In this document: positions 1 through 11,095 of the stretch, piece after piece
Position numbering within the stretch: the first letter of the stretch is position 1
Layout: each line of letters starts with the position of its first letter
NCBI RefSeq assembly: GCF_019279795.1
Contig: NC_056743.1
Coordinates: 925,994,016 to 926,058,015, forward strand
Length of the DNA: 64,000 bases
Origin: Protopterus annectens
Lineage: Eukaryota; Chordata; Ceratodontiformes; Protopteridae
Direction of reading: 5' to 3'
Notes under the pieces: model-generated
Told to the model about the DNA's origin: nothing
The model's database searches: none
The model's input: the letters and a program-made list of their open reading frames with translations, nothing else
Made by a program: the position numbers and the translations under genes

Positions 1-213
1 AGCTTTTTAAATCACAGAAACTGTAAAAAAAATTTGGCGTTTTAGTCGGAATTAGCTAAAGGCAGCAAGAAAATGCAGAAAAATGATACTTAATCACTCC
101 AAAGTCTTTCTTTTGTCTCTCTGCTGCTGTAGGAGTCTGCAGGGCACCAGGCAGGAGCCCTTGGATTACAGGGAAGGAAAAACACTTTTTGGAAAGAAAA
201 ACCTGACTTTTCG
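1..213. other. unassigned left edge
   Basis: No recognisable coding or repeat feature. It could be further decayed DIRS sequence, since the adjacent stretch is DIRS-like, but no frame here aligns convincingly with the other copies. Confidence 0.4.
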
Positions 214-441
214 GTGGAGTTTTCCTTTAAGGCTACTGCAGCATTGATCAATGTGATGAACTTTAAGGGTCTCCCTTCTTTTCGAAATGGCCAGAACAAT
301 TACAGCAAGCTTCCTCACAGAATGGATCTAGTCACACAAGCTCAGGAGTGTTTGATGCACCCCAACCCCATCTGTTTATGGAGGACATGCAGCAGGGTAG
401 GCAAAAAAGCCTGCTACTAGAAAAACATATTTTAGCAAATG

Positions 442-781
442 GTAGGGTTACCACCTGTCCCACTTTGCGAGGGACAGTCCCTCTTTGGGCAGTTGTGTCC
501 TGCAAAAAAATTGAAAAAATGGCAAATGTCCTGAGATTTTAGGACAAAATTATTTACAATATTTTATGTAATAGTTGCACAAAACAGTTATTCTGTATCT
601 GAAACACCTAAATGTTATAAGAAACAGAATAAGCAACTAAAATGGTACAACAATAAGCTTTTATTTAGGCAAAAAAGTGAAGTTCTGTCCTTTGTACTGG
701 CCATGGGTATGTTTTGCCCTGCAAAATCTGACATTTGTATCAAAAATGTCTCACTTTGGGCATTTGAAAAGGTGCCAATCC
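442..781. mobile_element. short non-autonomous DNA element with 9-bp target duplication
   Basis: The nonamer TAGCAAATG occurs immediately left (433-441) and right (782-790) of this 340-bp segment, and the surrounding DIRS sequence appears to resume after it. The ends are weakly inverted (left GGGTTACCACCT, right complement GGATTGGCACCT). A 9-bp duplication is typical of Mutator-like elements, but no transposase is present and the family is not identified. The stretch at 21893-22170 has a loosely similar pattern and may be a diverged relative. Confidence 0.5.
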
Positions 782-904
782 TAGCAAATGTAAAAGGATT
801 TCTAGTTGGTGCCAACAAATAACCTAGGACCCATTCAGGTCCAGTGTTTTTCTGGTTTTACAGTATTTGCTTAAGATCCTATGATATGGCCTTTCTTACT
901 CCTT

Positions 905-1620
905 CGTCTAGGTTCATTTATCGTCCATTTCAGCATGTCTGTCCATGGATTCTGATTCTCCTCTTTCAAAGCAGTCTCATGTCAAAATGTTTTTGAAATG
1001 GGTTTTGCATAACAGGCCTCAAAGAAAATCAGTGGCCCCTCCTTGGGATCTTGATTTCATGTTAGAGAAGCTAACACTTGCTCTATGGGAAAACTGTTTT
1101 GCTGATTGTTCTGATCCTCTACAAGAAGAGTATCTGAGTTGCAAGTTCTTATGGTGAGTCAGCCCTGTCAGTTTCTATACAGACAGGGTTTCTTTGAGAA
1201 CTAGTCCTTCCTTTATGCTTAAAGTGGTATCCAAGTTTACTTTAAACAAAACTATTCCTATCACCATGTTTTTTCCTGAACCTAAAAATGTGGGAAAAAG
1301 GATTTTCCATACCTTGGATGTCCACAGACAACTCAGGGACTATCTTGTAAGAACTAAATCTTTCCGATCTACAGATCAGTTGTTCATATCTTGTGAAGGT
1401 AAGAAGAAGGAGGAACATCTTGAATCAAAACAGACTACTTCCCAATGGTTTTCCTAAGCTATTACTTTGTGTTATACTTATCACAACAAAACTATTCCAG
1501 ACAAGGTCAGTGCCCACTCTGCCAGGGCCTTGGCTTCATCTTTGGCTTTTTGGAAAGAGTTGGATTCTAGAAGGCTTGGTCTTCCACACATATATTTATA
1601 AGGCATTAAAAGTTTGATTC
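905..1620 (+). pseudogene. DIRS tyrosine recombinase remnant
   Basis: The frame at 945-1157 reads PPWDLDFMLEKLTLA and that at 1194-1457 reads HTLDVHRQLRDYL. Both are conserved in the recombinases at 13239-14186 and 49525-50556. The segment that normally carries the first catalytic arginine (SARRVSEL in other copies) is deleted between these blocks. The later H-x-x-R box survives only as a degraded HSARALASS-like stretch near 1520. It can no longer encode an active recombinase. Confidence 0.75.
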
Positions 1621-1724
1621 TTCTGTAGGTCTAGATCAGGCTTTGCTAGAACTATTTTCCATGGGTTCCTATACCTCTTGCCTTCCACTCCCCCAAATGT
1701 AGTAAGTTAGAGTAATCTACCCAT

Positions 1725-2165
1725 ACAGCTAAGGCTACTGCAGCAGTGATAGATATGCTGAAGACAGTAGAGTTGTGTAAGTAAACTTAGCATAGCAGTA
1801 GATATTCAAATGATTACTGCTGCAGTATCTGCTCCCTCCCTCCTTCCTTCTCCCTTGTTTTTGGTGCGTTATTTTATGCCAGGGTGTGAATACTTTTTTT
1901 GTTGTTGTTGTTCCTAGTGTCATCTTTTCAGGGCTCAGCCTCCCTCTCTCAGGTGTCATGAAAGTCCTGTTGGCACCAAAAACTATATATTTTGTTGACT
2001 CAGCTTGAGCTGACTGAAGGTGTGGGTACATGGAAGTTGTCCTGAAGCTTTTGAAGTTGGTCAGCTATTATATCCTTGGCAGGATATAGCCCGCATAGGT
2101 AATGCTACTGCAGCAGTGATCATTCAAACATCTACTGTTATGGTAAGTTTACTTACATAACTGTA
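1725..2165 (+). repeat. internal complementary region and right terminal repeat of the first DIRS fragment
   Basis: Positions 1771-1832 are nearly the reverse complement of 2102-2165; both contain the ACTGCTGCAGTA or TACTGCAGCAGT core. This is the standard DIRS arrangement, in which an internal region complements the element ends and templates circle formation. The other half of the internal region (about 1730-1770) should match the missing left terminus. Confidence 0.65.
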
Positions 2166-2570
2166 CTGTTTCAAGTACCATTGCATTTGCAAGATGCACC
2201 TGCATGTAAAGGATGTGATTACTTACGAATAACTTTTTATTTTCTGATTTCTTTGCTTTTTCAAACAAGGTCTAAGTGATGTCCTTCTGTGCTGAACAAT
2301 GTTTTTGCTTGCAGTACTTTGGTATCACTTTTTGTTTTAACTACTTTTTTTTTAAATAAGTGACTCATTTGTCTTTTTTGTTAATTTACAAAAACATATG
2401 TATAAATAAGGGAAAACACCAAATTTTATAAATATTTTGTGTTAAAATGTTCAAGTTCATTGTAGCCATTCTGGAAAAGTATAGCATATTTCTACAGCTT
2501 TGTTCATTTTCAAAAAGTGAAAAATATCTGTAATTGAAATGACATGCAGCTTTGTAGTCACTAAATTACC
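2166..2570. other. AT-rich spacer
   Basis: No open frame, repeat unit or known element end seen between the DIRS terminus and the 40-bp minisatellite. Confidence 0.5.
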
Positions 2571-2948
2571 CTGTGGTCTTCTGTTTTACACTGATCCATA
2601 CTTGGTAGACCTGTGGTCTTCTGTTTTACGCTGATCCATACTTGTTAGACCTGTGGTCTTCTGTTTTACACTGATCCATACTTGTTAGACCTGTGGTCTT
2701 CTGTTTTACACTGATCCATACTTGTTAGACCTGTGGTCTTCTGTTTTACACTGATCCATACTTGTTAGACCTGTGGTCTTCTGTTTTACACTGATCCATA
2801 CTTGTTAGACCTGTGGTCTTCTGTTTTACATTGATCCATACTTGTTAGACCTGTGGTCTTCTGTTTTACACTGATCCATACTTGTTAGACCTGTGGTCTT
2901 CTGTTTTACACTGATCCATACTTGTTAGACCTGTGGTCTTCTGTTTTA
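2571..2948. repeat. 40-bp minisatellite, left block
   Basis: About 9.5 head-to-tail copies of a 40-bp unit beginning CTGTGGTCTTCTGTTTTACA and ending CCATACTTGTTAGAC. Copies differ by only one or two substitutions. The block breaks off inside a unit at 2948, where a LINE is inserted, and resumes in phase at 4907. Confidence 0.95.
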
Positions 2949-4906
2949 TTTTTATTTTATTTTACATTTGTTAACCGGGCTAGTCTGGCTGGATGCATGT
3001 CCATTTTCAGCCGAGGCCCGAGGAGAAAAGCTCCATTAACATACTAGTAGCTAACAGTGAAAAACAATCAAAAAAAATTTCAAACAATCAATAATTTCAA
3101 ACAATCAGACACAAATGCAAAAAGCAAACGGCAAATAAACCAAATGTAAAAAACAAGTAAGCAGATTCGGAACAGTTATTATGTAGTTTAGAAAAATTCA
3201 GAGGTAGTTGAACAAGAGATAACAATGGAGAGGCAGCAATTACAATGAATTAATTGCTAGGGTGAGACTGTCAAGGAATGAAGAGGATTGAGAAAAAATT
3301 GTGACATATGGAGAGTCAGTAACAAATTCACTAATTACAATTTAGAATAGTACAAGTTATGCCAGGGTACTAGTATTAGGAAAGAGATTAGCATTGAAGT
3401 GATCTGAATGTGTGTAAGTAAGGAAAAAATGACAAGATGTAGTGATACAGCAAGAAGAAGGAAGAAATAGAAAGTGAAAAAGAAAAGAAGGAAGAATAAA
3501 TATGCAGGTAGGTCAGAAGAGGGATAAATCAGAAGTAAAGGATAATCATTAAGAGTGAAGAGGAGGGGACTGGAAAGAGGTGCATTCTATGTTGAGCTCA
3601 GTCAGGATTGGAGCATGGGCATAGCCAGTGTGTTTGGAAATGGAGTCTTATTTGTTTTTTGAAAAGGTGAGATGAGCTTAGGGTGGTCAGTTCTACGGGA
3701 AGTTTATTCCAATATGATCCAACAGTATTTGCAAATAAGGAGTCACCTGCTTTATTGTGGGATTTAAGAGTAGTTACTAGAAGCTTGTTGGCTGAGCGAA
3801 GTGAGGTAAGATTTTTATATGGGGTGATTAGGTTATTAAGTATGGGTGTATTGGAGGGGTAGTGTAGAATTTTAAAAGTGATGACTAATTGACGCAGGAG
3901 TATTAGGTTCTGAAGTTCTAGCCAGTGAAGTTTTTTTTAGATTGAGACAATGATGAGTCCGGAAAGAGGATCCTGTGGCAAACCTGGCAATACTATGGTA
4001 GGCTGTGTTGAGTTTATGAAGGTTGGCTTTAGATATGTTGATAAAGGATGGAGAGGCATACAATAGTGTAGAGATGAAGTGAGTTTGGGCAAGAGACACA
4101 CGGGTGGTAGCACTAAGAAAGGGCTTAAGTCTGTAGAGGGCACCTATTTTCTTATTTACAGTCTTGATGGTTAGATCAATGTGGTTGTCAAAGCTTAGCT
4201 GATTGTCAATAGTAACGCCTAGTAGTTTGGTGGAATAGTCAGGTTTAATGATAGTGACATTACAGGACACAATGGAAAATGAGATTGGGGTGGATTTAAG
4301 GGTTGGGGTGAAAAGTAGTAATTTGGTTTTTGGGATTAAGGAGGAGACAGATCTGTTGGAACCATTTTTCTGCTGTTGTAAAGACCTTTTGGGTGGAGGA
4401 GTGGAGTTCTTCTGGAGATGGAGCAGAGCAGATGAGAGTTGAATCATCAGCATACTGTATGCAAGTGGATGTCGAGAGAGAAGTGGGCAGGTTATTTATG
4501 AATATTGAGAAAAGGAGGGGACCTAAGATGGATCCTTGTGGGACTCCGATAGTAACTGGGAGCTGAGAGGATAGATGGTTGTCCCAGAGGACTGCTTGTT
4601 TTCTATTTGTCAAGTAAGAGTCAAACCACTGTAGTGCTAGTGAATCAAGTGAGAGGGATTTTAAAGTATCTAGGAGAAGTTGATGGTTGACCATATCGAA
4701 GGTTTTAGAGAGGTCCAGGAATAGTGCAGAGGAGAAAAGGTTTTTATTGCGATTTTTGTTGATCACGTCTGTGAAGGAGAGGAGGGCAGTGGAAGTACTG
4801 TGGTGGGGCCTAAAACCATGCTGAGAGTCTGCGAGTAAGTTATTTTGCAAGAGATGATGTAAGAGTTGATGGTGTATGCAGCGTTCCATAATTTTAGATA
4901 GTGGAG
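2949..4906 (-). mobile_element. 5'-truncated Rex1/L2-type LINE inserted in the minisatellite
   Basis: Read on the minus strand, this element begins inside the reverse transcriptase and runs through the thumb and a roughly 900-bp 3' region to an A/T-rich tail of repeated AAAAT at 2949-2965. It lacks endonuclease and ORF1, consistent with 5' truncation during target-primed reverse transcription. Minisatellite units on each side join almost without loss, so the LINE landed within an existing array. Assignment to Rex1/L2 rather than another CR1-superfamily clade rests on RT motif style only. Confidence 0.8.
3872..4906 (-). pseudogene. reverse transcriptase of the Rex1/L2-type LINE
   Basis: The frame from 4906 down to 4296 gives the RT core: SKIMERCIHHQLLHHLL, HGFRPHHSTSTALL, an LDLSKTFD-VNH catalytic A block, GVPQGSILGPLLF and a C box reading YADDSTL. 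A frame at 4453-3872 continues the thumb and C-terminal region (LLGVTIDNQLSFDNHI, then LYRLKPFL). One frame change between 4296 and 4453 separates the halves. The enzyme would reverse-transcribe LINE RNA at a nicked target; this copy is truncated and inactive. Confidence 0.8.
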
Positions 4907-5446
4907 ATTGATCCATACTTGTTAGACCTGTGGTCTTCTGTTTTACATTGATCCATACTTGTTAGACCTGTGGTCTTCTGTTTTACACTGATCCATACTT
5001 GTTAGACCTGTGGTCTTCTGTTTTACACTAATCCATACTTGTTAGACCTGTGGTCTTCTGTTTTACACTGATCCATACTTGTTAGACCTGTGGTCTTCTG
5101 TTTTACATTGATCCATACTTGTTAGACCTGTGGTCTTCTGTTTTACACTGATCCATACTTGTTAGACCTGTGGTCTTCTGTTTTACACTGATCCATACTT
5201 GTTAGACCTGTGGTCTTCTGTTTTACACTGATCCATACTTGTTAGACCTGTGGTCTTCTGTTTTACATTGATCCATACTTGTTAGACCTGTGGTCTTCTG
5301 TTTTACACTGATCCATACTTGTTAGACCTGTGGCCTTCTGTTTTACACTGATCCATACTTGTTAGACCTGTGGTCTTCTGTTTTACACTGATCCATACTT
5401 GTTAGACCTGTGGTCTTCTGTTTTACACTGATCCATACTTGTTAGA
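4907..5446. repeat. 40-bp minisatellite, right block
   Basis: About 13.5 more copies of the 40-bp unit seen at 2571-2948, in the same orientation, ending in CTTGTTAGATAAATG. Variants such as ACATTGATCC recur in both blocks, which supports one original array of about 23 copies. Confidence 0.95.
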
Positions 5447-6369
5447 TAAATGCTGTCACTATTTTCTGTATGATGAGAGAGAAAAGGCAGATAAATAATT
5501 TGCATAATTCTCAGTTGAACAAGCATTACATTCTCAGTGCCCTGTATTTTAACCTGTTTACTCATTTTTCAAAAGAAAATATAATTTTTCTATTTATTAA
5601 AAAGATATATATTATAAAAAACATATATTTATTTCCACATTTTATTGTAAATTTGTATTGCAACTTCACAGTATCCTGTTTCTATTATTTTTTTATTATT
5701 GAGTAGGAATTGATTAGGAAGATAAATGATGTGGATTACAAGTTAGGGATTTACGGATGAAATCTGTCTTAAATTGTTTTGATATTCAATTTCTCAAATT
5801 TGTATATTCTTTTGTAAGTATAACTGTTATTTTAAACTAACAAATGTAATTTATTGATTTATATAATTCAAAGGAACTCAATAATTACACTGACGAAAAT
5901 ATAAGGTTAGAAATGCAGTTAATATAAATAATCCTTACAACACTAAGATATGATCATAATAAAAATAGATCATGTTGTACTAGAATATAACGTGTGTTTT
6001 TTTGACTCCATCAGCTTGGAAATAGAGTAGTAGTAATTCAGTTATTTATTACCACAATATAAAACTAGTAGTATATAGAGCTGATGTGTATTGGTACTTA
6101 TTTCACAGTCTACAACTAGGCAAGAATGCCCCTAAAATATGTATTATCAGTACAGATCCGTCATGTAGCAGTGGTGCCCACACTGTGTATGTATGCACTT
6201 TGTAACCTAAATGTGATGTGGAGATCCATGAAGTTGTGCTATAAAAGAATAACTTCATGATGAAAGATGAAAGACAGCAAAAATAATATATTACTGAAGG
6301 ATGTCCTAAGTAGGACATATCAGCAGAGCTATCAGAGAGGAAGGCAGACACTGCAGTAATTATAGTATA
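5447..6369. other. AT-rich spacer
   Basis: Strongly AT-rich DNA without a credible coding frame or identifiable repeat. Confidence 0.5.
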
Positions 6370-6374
6370 GTACA

Positions 6375-6590
6375 CTGTACTGTAAAATATCATAGTACAA
6401 TGTCCTTCTATTCAATGATGCAGTATTCTTTACGTATGGGAAGTCCTCCGCCCAAGCAATTCGAAGTCCGGCCAGCATACAAAAGCTTTTAGCTACTGCA
6501 GGTATGTGGGAAGTCACATGTATGTGCTGGCAATGTCAGCCGTAAAACGACATTTGCACATACAATCCTCAAAATGTTTCTGCTGCCATT
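6375..6590 (+). repeat. left inverted terminal repeat of outer DIRS
   Basis: Matches the reverse complement of 18665-18880 over about 200 bp with scattered substitutions. The outermost part also complements the first half of the internal region near 18455-18500. Confidence 0.75.
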
Positions 6591-6697
6591 TGGAATGCTT
6601 GACTTGCACGTCTATCTGCTGCCTGATTCCATTGGTTGCTGCCAGCTTTCAGATAAGTGGGGATTTATTGATTTGCTCTGCCTTCTTTGTTTAGTTC

Positions 6698-8433
6698 ATG
6701 TCATCCAGGAAGGGCAAGCATATGTGTGGAAGGCAAATTCCACATAAGGACAGGTATGATCTTTGTCTTATCTGTCTAGTCCCCAATCACGACCATTGTT
6801 CTTATTCCATTTGTCAGGCTTTGTCCCAAAAACACTGCAAAGGCGACTTTCGGCTTTGAATCTTTATTTAGTGAATCGATGACTTAAAAGACTAGTTAAA
6901 GACATTATGGAGGGTTTCGTAGGTCCTTTGGCTGATTTTGAAGAGGAACGTACTTCTTACTCCAGCGAGGGAACAGATTCCAGAGTCTGCCTCAGAAGCC
7001 AGGCCTACATCAGGTTCTTCCTCTACTCATCAGAAATGCATGTTAAGAAAAACCAGAAAACCACACATTCTTAGGCCCCTTCCTCTCCACAGTCCAACTG
7101 GGATACATTTTCTCAGGGCCGATTAAAGCTTTAATGGTTCTGAAGCCTTCCACTGCTGTAGAACACATCCTGTACTGTTAAAAGGGTTAGGGAACAAGAA
7201 TTCATTTGGGGTGGGAGGTTGGCATAATGGCTAAAGTGTTACCTTATAGACACAATGAGGTAAGTGGCTAGGCTTATAGTAGCTCACATAGACAGTTAGC
7301 TTAGTACTAATCTGTGAATCTGTGAATTATCTGATCATGATGCTTTTTCCTTTGATGAGGATTCCTTGGCATACTCTACACAAATTACTTCCAATTTACA
7401 ATATGCTTCTCCAGAGGAGGAGTCCAATGGGGCAGATTCTCCATTAGAAGAGATTTCTTTTGGGGAGACAATTAACAAAATAAGAGAATTTTTTAAATGA
7501 GACTGCTCGCAGATCTCAAACGAGCAAAAAAAGGTATTGTGACCTTTTACAAATGGAAATTCCTTCACCTTCTGTTGTACGTCCTGTTTTGCTAGCATTT
7601 TTGGACGATTTTTCATCTACTTCTAAGATGCCTGATTCACAGGCTCCTGCTCCTAAAAGGGCAGACAGGTTCTACAAGGTACCTGACTCCTGTAAATTCC
7701 TATTTAAGTGTCCTTCAGCTGATCCAGCTGTAGTATCCATTGCTTCAGAAAGCTCCTCTAGGTTGTCACCTACTTCAAAGCTTCTTCCTTCAGATAAGGA
7801 GAGTAAAATTATCGAAAGACTTGTTAAGAAAGTTTATACTTTTTCAACTTTGGCTGTCAGAGCTATAAACTATCAAGCACACATGTCCAAGTATTCATTG
7901 GCCCTGCTTTCACAGGCCTCTGAAGCTCTTTCACAGCTTTCAGACTCTGACTTAAAAAAAATCAGGTTTGGTCTCTATTAGCAGCTTCTTCACAAGTGGC
8001 TAGACACTCGATTAAATGCAGTTATGAAGCAGTTGAAGCATCCTCTAAAGCAGCTGCTTCTGACTCTGTCCTTAGAAGGTACTCTTGGTTGAGGCTTTAA
8101 CCTTTGAAAGATGACATTAAAGCAAAATTGACTGATGCACCCCTATGTAATGCTGTTCTTTTTGGTTCTGCAGCTGCAGATTTATTTAAGTCCTTACAAG
8201 GGAAGGGAAAGGAACTTCAAGATTTGAAGCACCTTTTTGTATCCCCTGTTCCAAAATTCCACAGAAATGTTCCTACTAAGACTACCTTTGTTAGGAGACA
8301 GGTGCACCCTTCTTCCTCCTCTGCTTATTCTTCCAGATCTAAAAAAACTGCAAGAAAAACTCCACAGTCTAAGACCACTGGTGTTGGCCCTTCACAGCAT
8401 CAGCCCTTTCCAGCCAGGCCAAGTACTCTGTGA
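6698..8433 (+). pseudogene. gag-like ORF of outer DIRS
   Basis: The ATG at 6698 opens a 53-residue frame with cysteine pairs (GRQIPHKDRYDLCLICL then HDHCSYSICQ), the same N-terminal zinc-binding pattern found in the other DIRS gags here. After the SINE, 7330-7500 encodes an acidic stretch with EEISFGET. Positions 7553-7981 encode RADRFYKVPDSCKFLFK, and 8104-8433 encode the C-terminal region. Stops at 6857, about 7497 and 7979 break the frame. The protein would package element RNA. Alignment with the gags at 52584-54238 and 59278-61092 is clear by eye. Confidence 0.75.
7210..7330 (+). mobile_element. tRNA-like SINE, copy 1, in outer DIRS gag
   Basis: The head reads GGCATAATGGCTAAAGTG, similar to the tRNA A-box region of the copies at 23841 and 61693. 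The tail GGCTAGGCTTATAG and AGTTAGCTTAGTACTAA matches the 61693 copy. The internal B-box region is shortened. It interrupts the DIRS gag frame. Confidence 0.65.
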
Positions 8434-8517
8434 CTACCAGTCCCCTTCCAAGTCTTAGTATTCCTCTATTTCTTCATATGTCCCTTACTTTTCCAGCTTG
8501 GACAAGTATAACTCAGG

Positions 8518-8677
8518 ATGTTAAGTTGTCTATCTCGCCTTCATTCTTGCTGGATGGGTTCGGAGCCGACCTCGGCTCTGACTCGGCCACTCTAAAAGCT
8601 CGAGAGTTGGTTCCACCGGCTCGAGGCTCCCCTTATATCCCACAATGCTAGGCGTGAGTTACCCCAGATCTCGTTTG
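8518..8677 (+). repeat. left inverted terminal repeat of inner DIRS
   Basis: Reverse complement of most of 14528-14717, sharing GGCTCGAGGCTCC-like and TATATCCCACAATGCTAGG blocks. A TTATATCC stretch near 8633 could serve as a TATA-like element; gag begins about 390 bp further on. Confidence 0.9.
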
Positions 8678-9025
8678 CCGCTACAGCGATCGAGGTGTGT
8701 TTTCTACCGGCTCCAGGTTAGTGAAAGTTAGACTAGTTTAAATTCTTTAGACTTAAGCTAGCTTAGTGTATTTTTCTTTCCCCTTAGTGTAGTGGATATT
8801 ATCCCTTCTACCTTTTATCCAGCCCCCTTTTTTTTTCTAAAGAACTTATAGTTCTTTCCCTAAGGCCTTCGGGCCCTTCCTTCCCTATCCTTAGGGTGTG
8901 TATGTGTTTGATTAGGGAGTTTTAATTTAACTTACCTTTAGTTTAAATAATTCCCTTTGAACCCCTATCAGTGTAATCTGTGTGTGTGTGTTTTCTGTGT
9001 GTGATTACACTTCGGTTCCTTGAGT

Positions 9026-11001
9026 ATGTCCAAGGATACAAAGGTCTCAGGCTTCAAGAAGTGTGACTCGTGCTGTCAGAAAATGTCTCTGACAGACGGT
9101 CACACTTCTTGTGTGTATTGCCTGGGACCTTTACACCTGCAGGACTCTTGTGCTGTATGCCATGGCTTCAGCCCTAGAGTCCTGCAGGAGAGAAAAAATA
9201 AACTCATTTGATTAAGCCTGAAGGTTCCCTTTCTGTGTCATCGGGAAACCTTCTAAGGCTTCCAAGACCTCGGCTCCAGCTTCAGAGTTGGGGCCTAAGG
9301 CTTCAAGCCTACTGCTTCATCGGCTCCGGCTGGAGCCGATGAGTCTTTGACTGCAGTATCCGTGGTTTCCTCGGCTCCAGCCGGAGCCGAGGCATTAGAG
9401 ATTCCTGGGTCGGCTCCGATCAGACCATCGGAGCCGACATCTAGAAAGAGATCGAGGTCACCGTCCCTTGGCTCCGTTCATTCGGCTCCAGCGTCTCCCC
9501 TGCTGTCTGAACGGAGCCATAGATCTCACTCCTCCAGGTCATCGAGGCTCTCAGATCACGACCTCCAGAGGGTAGTGAGTAGACTTTTGAAGTCCGAGGC
9601 ACTGGCCCAAATGCTCCAGAGTCCGACTCATCAGTCGATGCCTCAACTTGTTCCAATAAATATTCCTCCTCCGACTCCTTTGAGCTCGGGCAGGCGTCGG
9701 GACCAAGACTGTGGTAGCGTCGGAGCCGATACAATTGTCTTCGGCTCCGTCGTCGGCTCCGATTTCTTCTTTTGAAGAATCTCAGCGCCGGGCTTCCCTC
9801 GTCGGCTCCGAGGGGGTGAGTGGCATCGGACCCTTGTCCGACCCCCCTCTCCCTCTCGGTGCTTCGGCGCTGGTGAGTTCGGCTCCAACATCGGCCTCGG
9901 AGCCATCTCTGTCGGTGCCGTGGGAGGTTCTCAGCTTCTCGGAGCGGGGACCTCTGGCTCTGCCGGACAGGGGTACATTCGAGGTCATGCGAAGTGTGTT
10001 GGAACCTTGTTCGACTCCACAGTCGGCTCCGTCCGCCCCTCCCTCTTCGGTGCCTTTGGTTATGTCGACTCACTCCCTCATCCCAGACCGCAGAGAGCCA
10101 GCTCCTCAAGAATCCCCTGTGGGGATCTCAACCTCTTCCGAGGCCTCTCCTGAATTGGCAGGGGAGCCCCCTAGGAAGAGAAAGTGTAAGAGGAAGCACA
10201 TAGACTCACCTGAGTCTGTCACCTCTGACACAGATTTAGAGGATTCGAGGGTTCCCACGTTCCCCTTCTGAAGATGTCTCTTTCGCAGACATTCTAGAGA
10301 TCCTGAAACAGAGGGGAAATTGGCCAGCCCTTAACCCTTCGGAGGATGAATCTGTGTATCTTGAGGCGTTGGCTCTCGCCCTTCCACCTCCTGGGTGTCC
10401 CCCCCCTTTGATCCCCTCATGCAGGTGGTTGCAAAGAAGGCCTGGACGGCTCCTGATTCAGTGGACCCTACCCCAGGAGACCTTCCAAATTTATAACAGC
10501 ACCAACTGACAAGCAATTTCTCACAAAAGGTGTTTCTGTGGATGCTATGGTGGTAGCTGCTGCCACCAAGAAGGAACTAGCTGATCCTTCGTGCCTGTTC
10601 ATCCCCTAACAAAGAATCTAGGTCAATGGACAGGTGCGGAAGCGGATGTTCTCGTCAGCGACCTTTGCTATCGCTCGCTGAACTACCTATGCCATTTTAC
10701 TCGTCTTCAAAGAGACTTGATCAAAGAAGCGAGTGACATGTTGAAGGATCCTACGGCTGCGGGTTTTCAAGACAAGATGAACACTCAGCTGGCTACCCTG
10801 AACTCCATAGCTAACTCCTCCATGCGCCTCCTTTCTTATGCGGCTGATGGAGCGAGCAGGGCCGCAGGGACAGGTGTGGCCTTACGCAGGCATGCCTGGA
10901 TGCGGCTATGCAACTTTGCGGACCCCTTTAAAACGTCATTCACTAATTCCCGTTTGATGGATCATCTCTTTTGGTCCTCAAGTGAAAGAAACCTTGACTA
11001 G
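9026..11001 (+). pseudogene. gag-like ORF of inner DIRS
   Basis: The ATG at 9026 opens MSKDTKVSGFKKCDSCCQ, followed by HTSCVYCLGPLHLQDSCAVC, a cysteine/histidine zinc-like module shared with the other DIRS gags. A stop at 9209 ends this frame. The central part is Ser/Ala/Pro-rich and spans 9347-9775 and 9711-10271 in two frames, because the DNA is packed with the octamer TCGGCTCC and its complement. The 10591-11001 frame encodes the helical C-terminal region, with RRHAWMRLCNFADP corresponding to RRHAWLKEQ in the minus-strand gags. At least three frame disruptions are present. Confidence 0.75.
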
Positions 11002-11095
11002 GTGCGAGACAGATGGCAAGACTCTTTCTGCCGTCCGGAGTCCGCTTTTCTACTCCTTCTAGGCCTTACCCCAAAGGCCAGAAAAGTGGGAAAAT

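Larger units (their letters stand above)
214..2165 (+). mobile_element. degenerate DIRS retrotransposon, 3' part
   Basis: A 5'-truncated DIRS-type element. Around 310-380 the frame reads KLPHRMDL followed by a TQ-rich stretch, matching KLPHRVDL at about 17305-17330 in the linker between RNase H and recombinase of the large DIRS copy. At 905-1620 recombinase sequence follows, then an internal complementary region (1771-1832) that is the reverse complement of the terminal segment 2102-2165. Gag, RT and the left terminal repeat are missing. A short element (442-781) interrupts it. Many stops show it is old. The left boundary is uncertain. Confidence 0.7.

Noticed and set aside
4248..4566. Plus-strand small proteins opposite the Rex1-type RT
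   Set aside because: They overlap the supported minus-strand RT and show no motif.
2571..5446. CRISPR-like array of 40-bp units
   Set aside because: Units are directly adjacent with no variable spacers and no cas genes; it is a minisatellite in a eukaryotic repeat context.
9441..10109. A 222-codon minus-strand frame rich in Arg and Ser
   Set aside because: It is the antisense of the GC-rich inner DIRS gag and shows no family motif.
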